NCBI GenBank assembly: GCA_026392935.1
Contig: JAPLBE010000011.1
Location: 62,001-126,000, forward strand
Length of the DNA stretch: 64,000 nt
Source: Actinomycetota bacterium
GTDB lineage: Bacteria > Actinomycetota > Actinomycetes > Nanopelagicales > Nanopelagicaceae
Direction: 5' to 3'
Part shown: piece after piece, positions 47,578 through 56,427 of the stretch
Numbering within the stretch: the stretch's first letter is position 1
Layout of the letters: every line of letters begins with the position of its first letter
The notes under the pieces: model-generated
Told to the model about the DNA's origin: nothing
Database searches by the model: none
The model's input: the letters and a program-made list of their open reading frames with translations, nothing else
Position numbers and translations under genes: made by a program

Positions 47578-48917
47578 TTGCAATCATCGGAGCAGGGCCA
47601 GCCGGACTGGCAGCGGCGCGAGCTATAGCTCTAGCTGGGATTTCAGTTACCGTCATTGATGCTGCGCAGAAACCGGGCGGCCAATATTGGCGCCACCGAA
47701 GTACTGTTGATGGCTATAAGGCGACACGTTCAGAGAAATATTTTTCGACCGTAATGGGCAACCCGTTGGTCACCTATATCAATGGTGCGCAAGTATGGAG
47801 TGCAACGCGGTCTGAAAAATCGATTCACATTAACTATTTGCAATCAGGAGTTGAGAAGATACTGGCATGCACTGATCTAATTCTTACTACTGGTGCATAC
47901 GATCGCTCGCTTCCCTTTACGGGCTGGGATAAACCCGGATCGATGACTCCCGGTGCTGCGCAAGCTCTTCTTAAAGGCCATGGCGTTATCGCTGGAAAGA
48001 GCATTGTCATTTCTGGAACTGGACCATTCTTGTTGCCCGTTGCTGTCGGTCTAGCTGCAGGGGGAGCGAAAGTTGAGGGAGTCTTCGAGGCGAATTCTCC
48101 GTTACGTTGGTTACGGTCACCTCTTGCCTTATTGCTTAATCCAGAGAAAGCTTTAGAGCTTCTTTATTACCTCAAGCAATTTAGGCGCTATTCCATTCCA
48201 GTTCGATTCGGCAAAGCGGTTACTGAGTTCACAGGGCATAGTGTGCGAATTTCAGATGTGAATTCAGATTTGACAATCAAAAAAGCGAATGTGCAAGAAA
48301 TTGAATGCAATGGAATTGCAGCGGGCTGGGGATTCGTTCCAGATATCACTCTTGGAGGAATTCTTGGCTGTAATCAAGTAGTTGATAAAGATGGAACAGT
48401 GATTTTCTCTACCGATCATCAGCAACGTAGCTCGGTGAGCAATATTTGGATAGCTGGCGAAGCAACTGGCATTGGCGGATCAGATTTGGCGTTAGCAGAA
48501 GGACATATCGCTGGGTTATCCGTAATTGGCAAGCGAATCCCTATCTCTCTACTCTTTAGCAGATTTAGAAAAGAGCTCTTTGCTCGCGCACTGCAAGTGA
48601 GTTATCCAGTCAATCCAGGTTGGAAGAAGTGGCTCAACCGCGAAACTTTGATCTGCCGATGTGAAGAAGTCACATGCGGGCAAATACTGGATTCAGTAGA
48701 AGAACTCAAAGCAGAAGATGCGAGAACCTCGAAGTTATTCACACGTGCGGGTATGGGTCTGTGCCAGGGCCGAATTTGCTCACGAAATGTTGCCGAAGTT
48801 ATTGGCGCATCCAAAGAAGTATCCGTAACTGATTCTGAACGAATTGCTTATAGCAACCGCCCGATTGCGGCACCAATATCGCTTGGCACACTTGGCGATG
48901 GAATTAGTTCGAAATAA
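47574..48917 (+). CDS. NAD(P)/FAD oxidoreductase (HcnB-like) subunit with BFD-type Fe-S tail
   Basis: A 447-residue flavoprotein: N-terminal IIGAGPAGLAAARAIALAG, a second dinucleotide fold with VISGTGPFLLPVAVGLAAGG, and a C-terminal BFD-like 2Fe-2S domain with CRCEEVTCGQI and GLCQGRICS. Third subunit of the presumed D-hydroxyproline dehydrogenase. The electron acceptor is not known; electrons may go to the respiratory chain. Confidence 0.83.
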   Translation: MIAIIGAGPAGLAAARAIALAGISVTVIDAAQKPGGQYWRHRSTVDGYKATRSEKYFSTVMGNPLVTYINGAQVWSATRSEKSIHINYLQSGVEKILACTDLILTTGAYDRSLPFTGWDKPGSMTPGAAQALLKGHGVIAGKSIVISGTGPFLLPVAVGLAAGGAKVEGVFEANSPLRWLRSPLALLLNPEKALELLYYLKQFRRYSIPVRFGKAVTEFTGHSVRISDVNSDLTIKKANVQEIECNGIAAGWGFVPDITLGGILGCNQVVDKDGTVIFSTDHQQRSSVSNIWIAGEATGIGGSDLALAEGHIAGLSVIGKRIPISLLFSRFRKELFARALQVSYPVNPGWKKWLNRETLICRCEEVTCGQILDSVEELKAEDARTSKLFTRAGMGLCQGRICSRNVAEVIGASKEVSVTDSERIAYSNRPIAAPISLGTLGDGISSK

Positions 48918-48933
48918 GAGATAACTTACCCCC

Positions 48934-49827
48934 ATGACTAATCCATGGAATGGCGTACTTACCGCAACGGCAACACCTTTTAAATCTGACCTTTCAGTTG
49001 ACTTCGATAAATATGCAGAGCACGTCAGTTGGCTTGCAGCCAATGGCACTCATGGAGTTATTCCAAATGGCTCACTTGGTGAGTATCAAGTTCTCACACC
49101 TGAAGAACGCGCAAAGATGTTGGAAGTCGCTATAGAGGCAGCGCCTAAAGGTTTCAACGTTGTTCCAGGTATTGCCGCGTACGGGGCAGCAGAATCACGT
49201 AAATGGGCAGAACATGCGCAGAAGGCTGGAGCCGGAGCAGTCATGCTTCTTCCACCCAATGCATATCGAGCATCAGATGATGAAGTCGTTGCACACTACA
49301 AAGAGGTTGCTCGTGTTGGTATGCCGATAGTCGCTTATAACAACCCCTTCGATACAAAAGTAGATTTGAATCCCAAGTTAGTCGCGCGTATCGCTCAAGA
49401 AGTTCCTGAAGTTGTTGCGATCAAAGAATTCTCTGGTGATGTACGCCGTATTTGGCAGATTAAGCGACTCGCTCCAAGAATCGACGTCATCGTAGGCGCC
49501 GATGATGTTTTTCTAGAGCTAGCAACTGCTGGAGTTGCGGGTTGGATTGCAGGATTTCCTAATGCGCTTCCGAAAGAATCTATGGAGCTTTACAACTTAG
49601 CCATAGCTGGAAATTTCAAAGAGGCTGCTCCTATGTATGCAGCTTTGCACGATGTATTCCATTGGGATTCAAAGAAGGAATTCATTCAAGCAATCAAGCT
49701 CGGCATGGATCATGTCGGAAGATACGGAGGGCCTACGCGTCTTCCTCGCTTGCCATTGCCTGCTCACGAACAAGAGCAGATTCATCGCGAGATGGATGTA
49801 GCACTGGCTTACTTCAAGAATCGCTAA
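48934..49827 (+). CDS. DHDPS-family lyase, likely pyrroline-4-hydroxy-2-carboxylate deaminase
   Basis: A 297-residue TIM-barrel class I aldolase. Schiff-base Lys164 in VVAIKEFSGD, Tyr135 in VAYNNP and the NGSLGEYQVLTPEER substrate loop are visible. In the hydroxyproline route this family converts pyrroline-4-hydroxy-2-carboxylate to 2-oxoglutarate semialdehyde with loss of ammonia. TAACTT (48922-48927) is 6 nt before the ATG, so it can also be transcribed independently of the dehydrogenase genes. Other DapA-family reactions cannot be excluded without context. Confidence 0.85.
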   Translation: MTNPWNGVLTATATPFKSDLSVDFDKYAEHVSWLAANGTHGVIPNGSLGEYQVLTPEERAKMLEVAIEAAPKGFNVVPGIAAYGAAESRKWAEHAQKAGAGAVMLLPPNAYRASDDEVVAHYKEVARVGMPIVAYNNPFDTKVDLNPKLVARIAQEVPEVVAIKEFSGDVRRIWQIKRLAPRIDVIVGADDVFLELATAGVAGWIAGFPNALPKESMELYNLAIAGNFKEAAPMYAALHDVFHWDSKKEFIQAIKLGMDHVGRYGGPTRLPRLPLPAHEQEQIHREMDVALAYFKNR

Positions 49828-49834
49828 GCAACCT

Positions 49835-50839
49835 ATGAAGAGCGTACGAACTGTCACAACAGTTGAGACCCATACCGAGGGAATGCCAACTCGAGTAGTC
49901 ACTTCTGGAATCGGAGAAATCCCAGGGTCGACAATGTTCGATAAGCGGCTGCACTTCATGGAACATATGGATTTCTGGCGTCAGTGGTTGATGTACGAAC
50001 CGCGTGGCCACAGCGCCATGAGTGGTGCAATCTTGCAAAAGCCCACTAGACCCGATGCTGATTGGGGCGTTGTATATATTGAAGTTTCCGGCTGTCTACC
50101 AATGTGCGGTCACGGAACTATCGGTGTAGCTACTGCTTTAGTCGAAAAGAAGTTAGTGAAGGTTATCGAGCCCGTAACCACAATTCGTTTAGATACACCT
50201 GCGGGCCTAGTAGTTGTCGATGTTGCTGTCGAAGATGGACGCGCTAAAAATGTCACTCTCACTAATGTTCCTTCATTTTCTTATGCATTGGATCAAGTGG
50301 TAGATGTTCCAGGGCTTGGGAAGATTACCTATGACATGGCCTATGGTGGAAATTTTTATGCCATCGTTCCGGTAGAACGCGTTGGAATTGAATTCAAACG
50401 CGAAAATGGTCAGAAGTTTTTAGATGCAGGGTTAAAAATCTCTGATGCAATCAATGAACAAAACAGGCCAATTCATCCAGAGAACCCGGATATCGCGGTC
50501 TGTCACCATATTGATTTTATTTCCCCCGGTGAAGAAGGACCACTGCATTGGAGAAATGCAATGGCTATTCATCCGGGATGGTTTGACCGTTCACCATGTG
50601 GAACAGGAACTTCAGCCCGGTTAGCTCAGATGGTTGCCCGTGGAGAATTTAAAGATGGCGATGTACTTAATAATGAATCTTGGATTGGTTCTCACTTCCA
50701 AGGGCGAATAAAAGAGCGCACAAAGGTCGGAAACTTTGACGCAATTATTCCGATGATTACAGGACGCGCCTGGGTAATGGGTGAATCAACGTGGATGCTC
50801 GATGAGAACGATCCATTCCCACAGGGCTTCATCGTTTAG
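49835..50839 (+). CDS. 4-hydroxyproline 2-epimerase (proline racemase family)
   Basis: A 334-residue enzyme. Both catalytic cysteines are present, Cys91 in LPMCGHGTIG and Cys255 in RSPCGTGTSARLA; a Cys/Cys pair marks epimerases and racemases rather than the Thr-containing trans-3-hydroxyproline dehydratases. It starts the route by turning trans-4-hydroxy-L-proline into cis-4-hydroxy-D-proline. Seven nt after the deaminase gene. Confidence 0.9.
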   Translation: MKSVRTVTTVETHTEGMPTRVVTSGIGEIPGSTMFDKRLHFMEHMDFWRQWLMYEPRGHSAMSGAILQKPTRPDADWGVVYIEVSGCLPMCGHGTIGVATALVEKKLVKVIEPVTTIRLDTPAGLVVVDVAVEDGRAKNVTLTNVPSFSYALDQVVDVPGLGKITYDMAYGGNFYAIVPVERVGIEFKRENGQKFLDAGLKISDAINEQNRPIHPENPDIAVCHHIDFISPGEEGPLHWRNAMAIHPGWFDRSPCGTGTSARLAQMVARGEFKDGDVLNNESWIGSHFQGRIKERTKVGNFDAIIPMITGRAWVMGESTWMLDENDPFPQGFIV

Positions 50840-50848
50840 TACGACAAG

Positions 50849-52336
50849 TTAATTTATTTTTTGTTCGACCTTCCAAGGATTTGAATCCTTGAGCGCTTCT
50901 GGCAGAACTTCTTGGGCAAATGATTGATATGCAACTGGGCGCATGAAGCGATAAATAGCATCTATGCCGACCGATGTTGTGTGAGTAGACGACGCCGGCC
51001 AAGGCCCACCGTGTTGCATTGCCTCTGTTACAGCCACACCAGTTGGAAAACCGTTCCAGATTACACGGCCGGCACGTCCGGATAGAAGTTGCATAAGTGG
51101 CTGCACTGAATCTTTAGAAGATCCTTGAATTGTTGCAGTTAATTGACCCTTTAACGAAGACGCAATTGAAAGATATTGGGATTCATCGGCAGAGATAATT
51201 ACTGTCGTAGGACCAAAGTGCTCTTCAAGAAGTGCTGGATGTGATTGCGCGGTCTTCCAATCTGTCACGAAAATGGTTGGTGTTGCACCAAATCCTGCTT
51301 CATTGGTGATGCCTGCAAGAACTTTCACTGCACCAACAGATGAGAGCTCTGAAATCGCTGCAGAATATCGCTGCGCTATAGATGCCGACAGAAGTGGACC
51401 TACCTTGAGCGTTGCTAGGTGATCTTTAATCTCTGCAAGAAAGCCATCACTTGATGCTGGAACAAATACTAATCCTGGCTTTGTGCAGAATTGCCCTGAT
51501 CCCAAAAGTGCTGAGTCAACAAGTCCCTTTGCCAATTCAAGAGATCTCTCTGAGATTGCCGCAGAGGTGACGAATACTGGGTTCAAGCTGCCCATCTCTG
51601 CAAAGACAGGAATAGGTACTTCGCGCTTTGATGCGATATCAATCAGGATCCGTCCAACGTTCTCAGAACCTGTAAAACCAATTGCCTTTACATTTTCATC
51701 GTTAGCTAGCCAGTGCGTGATCTGTGGATTTACACCCTGAACAACGGAGAAGAGATCTTCCGATAGCCCTGAACTCTTGAGAGCGGACTTCACTGCACCT
51801 TCAACAATTGCACACGTATTTGGGTGCGAAGGATGACCTTTAGCAACCACTGCATTGCCAGATGCCAGAGCTGATGCCGAATCTCCGCCTGCAACTGAAA
51901 ACGCCAATGGGAAATTACTTGCGGCAAAGATTGCTACTACACCGAGTGGTTGATTCTGGCGGCGAATATCTGGTCGTGGAGCAGGAGAGTAATTCGGATC
52001 AGCTTTATCGATGACAACTCTGAGGTGACGACCTGTTTCTACTAACTGCGCGAACAAATTGAACTGCACAGTTGTGCGTGTAATTTCCCCGCCGATGCGT
52101 CCTTCAGGAAGACCGGTTTCGGCACACGCAGAAGTGATCAGTTCAGCGCGATGCGATTCGATTGATTCAGCGATTGCACGCAATAGTTGCGCTTGCTTCT
52201 GTGGTGAAAGCTTTGCCAAGTTCTGCGCTTCACGTGCAGCACGGGCAATAAGGTCACGAACTTCAATCTCTGAATGTTCATGAATTGGGCTTCCATAATT
52301 TTGGCCATCGACTGGCTGCACGGCGAGAAATGTCAT
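50849..52336 (-). CDS. 2-oxoglutarate semialdehyde dehydrogenase (ALDH family)
   Basis: A 495-residue aldehyde dehydrogenase. Catalytic Cys284 (GSGQFCTKPG) and general base Glu247 (VFAEMGSLNP) are in the NADP-dependent ketoglutarate semialdehyde dehydrogenase style; FAASNFPLAFSVAGGD and GFTGSENVG are cofactor blocks. It completes hydroxyproline breakdown to 2-oxoglutarate. TAAGAT lies 6 nt before the ATG. It is convergent to the epimerase gene with 9 nt between them. Confidence 0.9.
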   Translation of the reverse strand: MTFLAVQPVDGQNYGSPIHEHSEIEVRDLIARAAREAQNLAKLSPQKQAQLLRAIAESIESHRAELITSACAETGLPEGRIGGEITRTTVQFNLFAQLVETGRHLRVVIDKADPNYSPAPRPDIRRQNQPLGVVAIFAASNFPLAFSVAGGDSASALASGNAVVAKGHPSHPNTCAIVEGAVKSALKSSGLSEDLFSVVQGVNPQITHWLANDENVKAIGFTGSENVGRILIDIASKREVPIPVFAEMGSLNPVFVTSAAISERSLELAKGLVDSALLGSGQFCTKPGLVFVPASSDGFLAEIKDHLATLKVGPLLSASIAQRYSAAISELSSVGAVKVLAGITNEAGFGATPTIFVTDWKTAQSHPALLEEHFGPTTVIISADESQYLSIASSLKGQLTATIQGSSKDSVQPLMQLLSGRAGRVIWNGFPTGVAVTEAMQHGGPWPASSTHTTSVGIDAIYRFMRPVAYQSFAQEVLPEALKDSNPWKVEQKIN

Positions 52337-52364
52337 ACGCGAATCTTACGAGTATTCTCATCTA
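52337..52364. promoter_or_regulatory. 28-bp divergent promoter region with two overlapping leaderless starts
   Basis: TAAGAT on the minus strand lies 6 nt before the ALDH ATG (52336), and TATTCT (52353-52358) on the plus strand lies 6 nt before the EamA ATG (52365). The two -10 boxes nearly touch (5-nt gap), and each -35 region must lie in the other gene. Confidence 0.7.
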
Positions 52365-53237
52365 ATGCAGACACTGGCAAGGCGTTCAGGGATTCTGGCA
52401 GTCCTGGGCTCGGCAATCTGCTTCGGAACAACGGGCACTACGCAACAACTCGGAGTGCCCGAAATCTCACCTGTCGCGGTCGGTTCAGCTCGCCTGTTGT
52501 GCGGTTCGCTCTTTCTCTTTCTCTTTGCCTATATCCAACGCTCATCCCGCGGTTCCTTCAGAGCCCCTCGATCTGAATTATGGATCTGCGGCTTCGGTGT
52601 TGCGATGTACCAACTGACTTTCTTCTCAGCAGTCCACATCACGGGCATAGCGATTTCTACAGTTACAGCACTAGGAAGTGTTCCAACTTTTTCGGCAATC
52701 GTTGCCTACTTTGTCTTGGGGGAGAAGCCAGGAAAGAGTTGGTACTTAGGAACCTCAGTCACGGTCATTGGGATTATTCTGGTTGGAACTGCCAGCGGAA
52801 TTGATTCTTTCAAGCCACTAGGAATTGTTTTGGCAGCTTTTGCTGGTTTCGGGTTCGCCGTTTTCAATGTAGTTAGTAGGAAATCACTTTCTAGGGGCGC
52901 GCAAGATATTTGGCTTACCGCAACATCTTTTGGAATCGCAGCGCTATTGACCGTGCCATTTCTCTTCGCTCAAAACCCAGAGTGGATACTTACCCGCAAT
53001 GGTGGGCTCTCGGTTTTATGGCTTGGACTAGTGCCAACTGCAATCGGCTATTTCTTATTCACTTTCGGACTCAAAAGAATTGACTCAAGTACGGCGGCGA
53101 CAGTAGTTCTTGCAGAGCCTGCTACAGCAACAATTCTCGCCGCAATTGTGATTGGAGAGCAGCTCGTTGCTCAAAGTTATATCGGTATTGCAGTTGTTGC
53201 TTTGGGAATTCTCTATATCTCTCGCGCTAAGCGTTGA
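52365..53237 (+). CDS. EamA/DMT-family transporter
   Basis: A 290-residue protein with ten helices and two EamA repeats (about 10-135 and 145-288). The second repeat has RIDSSTAATVVLAEPATATILA, the usual PxxA-type helix region. Its neighbours are catabolic genes, but direction and substrate are unknown; the family usually exports. Overlaps the convergent LysE gene by 11 nt. Confidence 0.87.
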   Translation: MQTLARRSGILAVLGSAICFGTTGTTQQLGVPEISPVAVGSARLLCGSLFLFLFAYIQRSSRGSFRAPRSELWICGFGVAMYQLTFFSAVHITGIAISTVTALGSVPTFSAIVAYFVLGEKPGKSWYLGTSVTVIGIILVGTASGIDSFKPLGIVLAAFAGFGFAVFNVVSRKSLSRGAQDIWLTATSFGIAALLTVPFLFAQNPEWILTRNGGLSVLWLGLVPTAIGYFLFTFGLKRIDSSTAATVVLAEPATATILAAIVIGEQLVAQSYIGIAVVALGILYISRAKR

Positions 53238-53838
53238 AATCGTAGAATGCAAGAAATATTGCAACGCCAAACATCACGTTCGCGATGATGTAATCAAGAA
53301 TCTTCCAGAATTTAGGCTTAGTCATGAATCGCGATGCGGCACGTGCTCCAAAGCCAAGTGCCGCGAACCAAAGAATGCTTCCTATCGAAGCACCGATTGC
53401 GAAGTACCAACGATCACTCTGGAATTGGTTTGAGATACTTCCAAGCAAAATTACGGTGTCGAGATACACGTGCGGATTAAGCAGAGTAAAGCCGAGCACT
53501 GATGCAATCACCGCAGAACGTGAAGTTGATGTTTCGCCCTCAATTTTCATGGAGTTGGTTACAAAGACAGCACGTAGAGATTTGAACCCATAAAAGGTGA
53601 GGTACAGAACGCCAAACCAACGAATAATCTCGAGAGCGCGTGGCTGAGATTGAATCAAGGTCCCAAGGCCACCTGTGCCAAGGAAGATGAGAGCAGCATC
53701 GGAAATTGCACAAATAGCAACGACGAGAAAAACATGTGATCGAGCCAGACCTTGACGGATGACAAATGCGTTCTGAGCCCCGATAGCAATAATCAGAGAT
53801 AGTCCGGTGAAGAGACCTGAAACTAGAGCGACGACCAC
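53227..53838 (-). CDS. LysE/ArgO-family amino acid exporter
   Basis: A 203-residue, six-helix protein. The opening SGLFTGLSLIIAIGAQNAFVIRQGL with IGAQNAFV is diagnostic of LysE/ArgO, and NPHVYLDTVILLG is the second motif. Exports basic amino acids in characterised members. GTG start with TAGTTT (53845-53850) 6 nt upstream; that -10 box overlaps the last codon of the P450 gene. Confidence 0.9.
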   Translation of the reverse strand: MVVALVSGLFTGLSLIIAIGAQNAFVIRQGLARSHVFLVVAICAISDAALIFLGTGGLGTLIQSQPRALEIIRWFGVLYLTFYGFKSLRAVFVTNSMKIEGETSTSRSAVIASVLGFTLLNPHVYLDTVILLGSISNQFQSDRWYFAIGASIGSILWFAALGFGARAASRFMTKPKFWKILDYIIANVMFGVAIFLAFYDFNA

Positions 53839-53847
53839 GAGAGCAAA

Positions 53848-55041
53848 CTACCGCTTCGTCGCAGTAAATGTAATTGGCAGAGACGTTGGGCCTGTATTTC
53901 CAGAATCTGGCAAGTAGGTGGCCCCATCTGCAATCTTCATATCAGGTAGACGCGCAGCCAGCGCTTTGAATGCTTCTTTCATATCTAAACGAGCAACGTA
54001 GTGACCGATGCAATGGTGCATTCCTCCGCCAAATCCAAAGTGCGGTGCACGTTCTTTCTCTATATCGAATCCTGAATCTCCAAACTTTGCTGGATCAGAT
54101 CCCGCAGGAATCGTTAGCAAATGCACAGTAGTGCCTTGTGTGATTGTTAACTCTTTATACTCAATATCTACTGAAGCCTCGCGCGACACCCACGTAATTG
54201 TTGGATTCACTCGCATGACTTCTTCCACTGCCAATCGACCGAGCTCTTGATTATCAGCAAGCTTGCGCCATTGATCTGGGTGAGCTGAGAATGTTTGCAT
54301 TCCGAGACCAAGTTGATTCCTAGTTGTATCAAACCCAGCAAAAACGATCATGCTTACTAAAGATAAAAGCTCGTCATTGGTTATTTTCTGACCATCCAAA
54401 TTTGCCTTTACGAGAGTTCCTACAAAATCATCAGAATCCGTTCCTAGTCGTGAATTGATGAGCTTCTGCGAGATGTCGAGAATCCCTTGAAGACCATGTT
54501 CAATAACAGGTAGATCCTCCTTGATCGTAACTGAAAATACATAGCCCAATTCAGTTGCAAAATCAGCGAGCTCCCGCCATTGCTCTTTAGGTAGTCCAAG
54601 AAGTTCCGTAATCACCCGAGCCGAGAATGGTTCTGCGAAATCTGACATGAATTCACAACTACCTTTTTCGCAGAAATTATCTATCAGTTCATTTGCAAGC
54701 TTTGCAAAGAACGGAGTCATCGGCTCGATAGTGCGAGGTGAGAAAGCGGCACTGGACAACTTTCTAAGTCGCAGATGGTCTTCACCTTCAACGCTAAGAA
54801 GCATTGTTTGCCACCACGTGGCTAGCAGCCCTTCCTTAATTCCATAATGTTCAGGCCAGCGTCGAGTACCTTGGTATAAACGTTTATCTTTTAAAAGGGT
54901 ATTTGCATCTTCATAACGCAAGACTGCAATGCTGTATGGAGTCTTTGCATACCAGTGCTCGTCACGTGCCTTCATTACTTCTTCAGATCGAATCGAAAAC
55001 CCTGCTTGATTGAAATCTAGGAATGCCAGTTTGGAGTTCAT
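53848..55041 (-). CDS. Cytochrome P450
   Basis: A 397-residue soluble bacterial P450. Haem-thiolate Cys344 in FGFGGGMHHCIG, K-helix ExxR at 274-277 (EVMR), and the I-helix oxygen-activation motif AGFDTT (235-240) are intact. The substrate is unknown, and no ferredoxin or reductase partner is adjacent. AGGAG lies 10 nt before the ATG. Confidence 0.92.
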   Translation of the reverse strand: MNSKLAFLDFNQAGFSIRSEEVMKARDEHWYAKTPYSIAVLRYEDANTLLKDKRLYQGTRRWPEHYGIKEGLLATWWQTMLLSVEGEDHLRLRKLSSAAFSPRTIEPMTPFFAKLANELIDNFCEKGSCEFMSDFAEPFSARVITELLGLPKEQWRELADFATELGYVFSVTIKEDLPVIEHGLQGILDISQKLINSRLGTDSDDFVGTLVKANLDGQKITNDELLSLVSMIVFAGFDTTRNQLGLGMQTFSAHPDQWRKLADNQELGRLAVEEVMRVNPTITWVSREASVDIEYKELTITQGTTVHLLTIPAGSDPAKFGDSGFDIEKERAPHFGFGGGMHHCIGHYVARLDMKEAFKALAARLPDMKIADGATYLPDSGNTGPTSLPITFTATKR

Positions 55042-55080
55042 GAATCAAATACTCCTAACTTGACACTAGGCAAAGGTGCA

Positions 55081-55114
55081 TTGGACCATCCTGGGATCGA
55101 ACCAGCGGTCCCAA
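55081..55114 (-). other. tRNA-like 3' remnant/hairpin
   Basis: Bases 55083-55105 match the last 23 nt of the complete tRNA-Val gene (56303-56325) at 21 positions, in the same orientation, covering its T-loop and 3' acceptor strand. No 5' half is present, so it is not a working tRNA. The remnant also folds as a hairpin of three short helices (TTGG/CCAA, ACC/GGT, CTGG/CCAG). It may be a leftover attachment site. Confidence 0.5.
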
Positions 55115-55232
55115 AAGTAGCGCCCCAAGGGCAATTCTCCAATGTGTGAGACTCGCAAAGTCTTCGCAATTATGGAAGGCTTCTCCTCGTACTTTTTCAC
55201 CTAGCGGCAGATCTTAAAAAATGGAGCACGTT

Positions 55233-56241
55233 GTGTCTGAAGATTTCTACCATGATGATCCTGTCGAGAAGATTCCCGGTAAAAAGTTACCTTCTAAATT
55301 TCTCGCTACAGGTGCATTGTTACTAGGCTCAGTTTTATTCTTTCAGAGCACTCTCGCTGGAAATCTTTCGCTGAACTCAGGTTACTGTCTCTAATATTCC
55401 AGATAGCTGCTTCGGAGTTGACTTCACCATTAGCGCCTATGACGATTCAAGTAGTACTCCACTTGCGCTCTCTAACGAAACCTCAACAAGCGCAGTTATC
55501 TATAACAACAATGGAACTTTTCAAAAGGGCAAAGGGAGCACAGGGCTAACTGTTAGCAGCGGTAGTGGAGCATTTACGATTACGTTTACTAATCCAGTAG
55601 CCCAGTCCTCTTCTATCTTTAAGCTAACTATTCAGAGTGGTTTACATTCTACCTATAGAGTTGGAGAGCGCGGCCCCGGCGGCGGGTTTATTTTTTATGT
55701 AAATAATGCAGGCTTCAATTGCGGTCCCACATGGAGTGCGCGATGTAGATACTTAGAGGTTGCGCCAAGTGGGTGGAACGGTGGAAGCGATCCCAACTTA
55801 GTTTGGGGCAATCAAAACTCGGACTCTGACGTTACAAACAATTCCAATTCTAATACTAGCGAATCGGGGATTGGCCTTGGCTACAAAAACTCGCTTGCTC
55901 TTGTTTCCCAAAATGGTGGTGGTACTACTCATGCAGCAGGTGCCGCACGTGCATACACAGGTGGCTCCAATAATGATTGGTACTTACCAACACAATCTGA
56001 GTTAAACCTGCTCTGCCAATGGGCTCGTGGAGTTGCAGCAAATGTGGCGCTTATCTGCAACGGTGGAAGCATTAACAGCCCAACGTATGGCGCAAGTTCA
56101 GCAGGGTTCGGAGGCGCCTACTGGTCCTCGTCTGAGCACAGTATGGGCAGTGCGTGGAGGCAACTGATTTCCAGCACTGGCAGCGTGCAGCTCTGGTCAA
56201 AAGACAATGCATCGTTGGTCCGGCCAGTGCGGGCCTTTTAA
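55233..56241 (+). pseudogene. Frameshifted surface protein with DUF1566/Lcl-like C-terminal domain
   Basis: The N-terminal frame (GTG 55233 with GGAG 6 nt upstream, or ATG 55221) codes a charged start with SEDFYHDDPVEK, KKLPSKF and a membrane anchor GALLLGSVLFFQ, and stops at 55395. From about 55381 the +1 frame is open, without any start codon, for 287 codons to 56241. That part has SNIPDSCFGVDFTISAYDDSS, a GERGPGGGFIFYV motif and a DUF1566/Lcl-type end (WYLPTQSELNLL, AYWSSSEH, LVRPVRAF). The two halves join near LNSG/VTVSNIP, so a base or a longer segment was lost. Possible adhesin-like envelope protein; sequencing error is an alternative. Confidence 0.7.
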
Positions 56242-56301
56242 CTCTTTATCTATTGCTCACTCATCTATGTAAATTTTTTCAAATGTAATCAACTCAAACA
56301 G

Positions 56302-56373
56302 TGGACGATACTGGGATCGAACCAGTGACCCCCACAATGTCAATGTGGTGCTCTACCGCTGAGCCAATCGTCC
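56302..56373 (-). tRNA. tRNA-Val(GAC)
   Basis: 72 nt with a 7-bp acceptor stem GGACGAT/ATCGTCC, D arm GCTC/GAGC, anticodon stem CCACA/TGTGG with loop TTGACAT (anticodon GAC), T arm ACTGG-TTCGATC-CCAGT and discriminator A. No CCA is encoded. Confidence 0.96.
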
Positions 56374-56427
56374 GGGCCTTACAACTTCGGTATGTATTAA
56401 ATTGTTGGGAAAGTATAGCCGAGTGAT

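Noticed and set aside
55081-55150. A complete extra tRNA gene in the gap before the P450 gene
   Set aside because: Only the T-arm and 3' acceptor strand are recognisable. No matching 5' acceptor strand GGACCAT or anticodon arm is found.
56200-56301. Terminator after the surface-protein gene or tRNA-Val
   Set aside because: Only a 4-bp GGCC self-pairing before TTTT is visible, too weak to claim.
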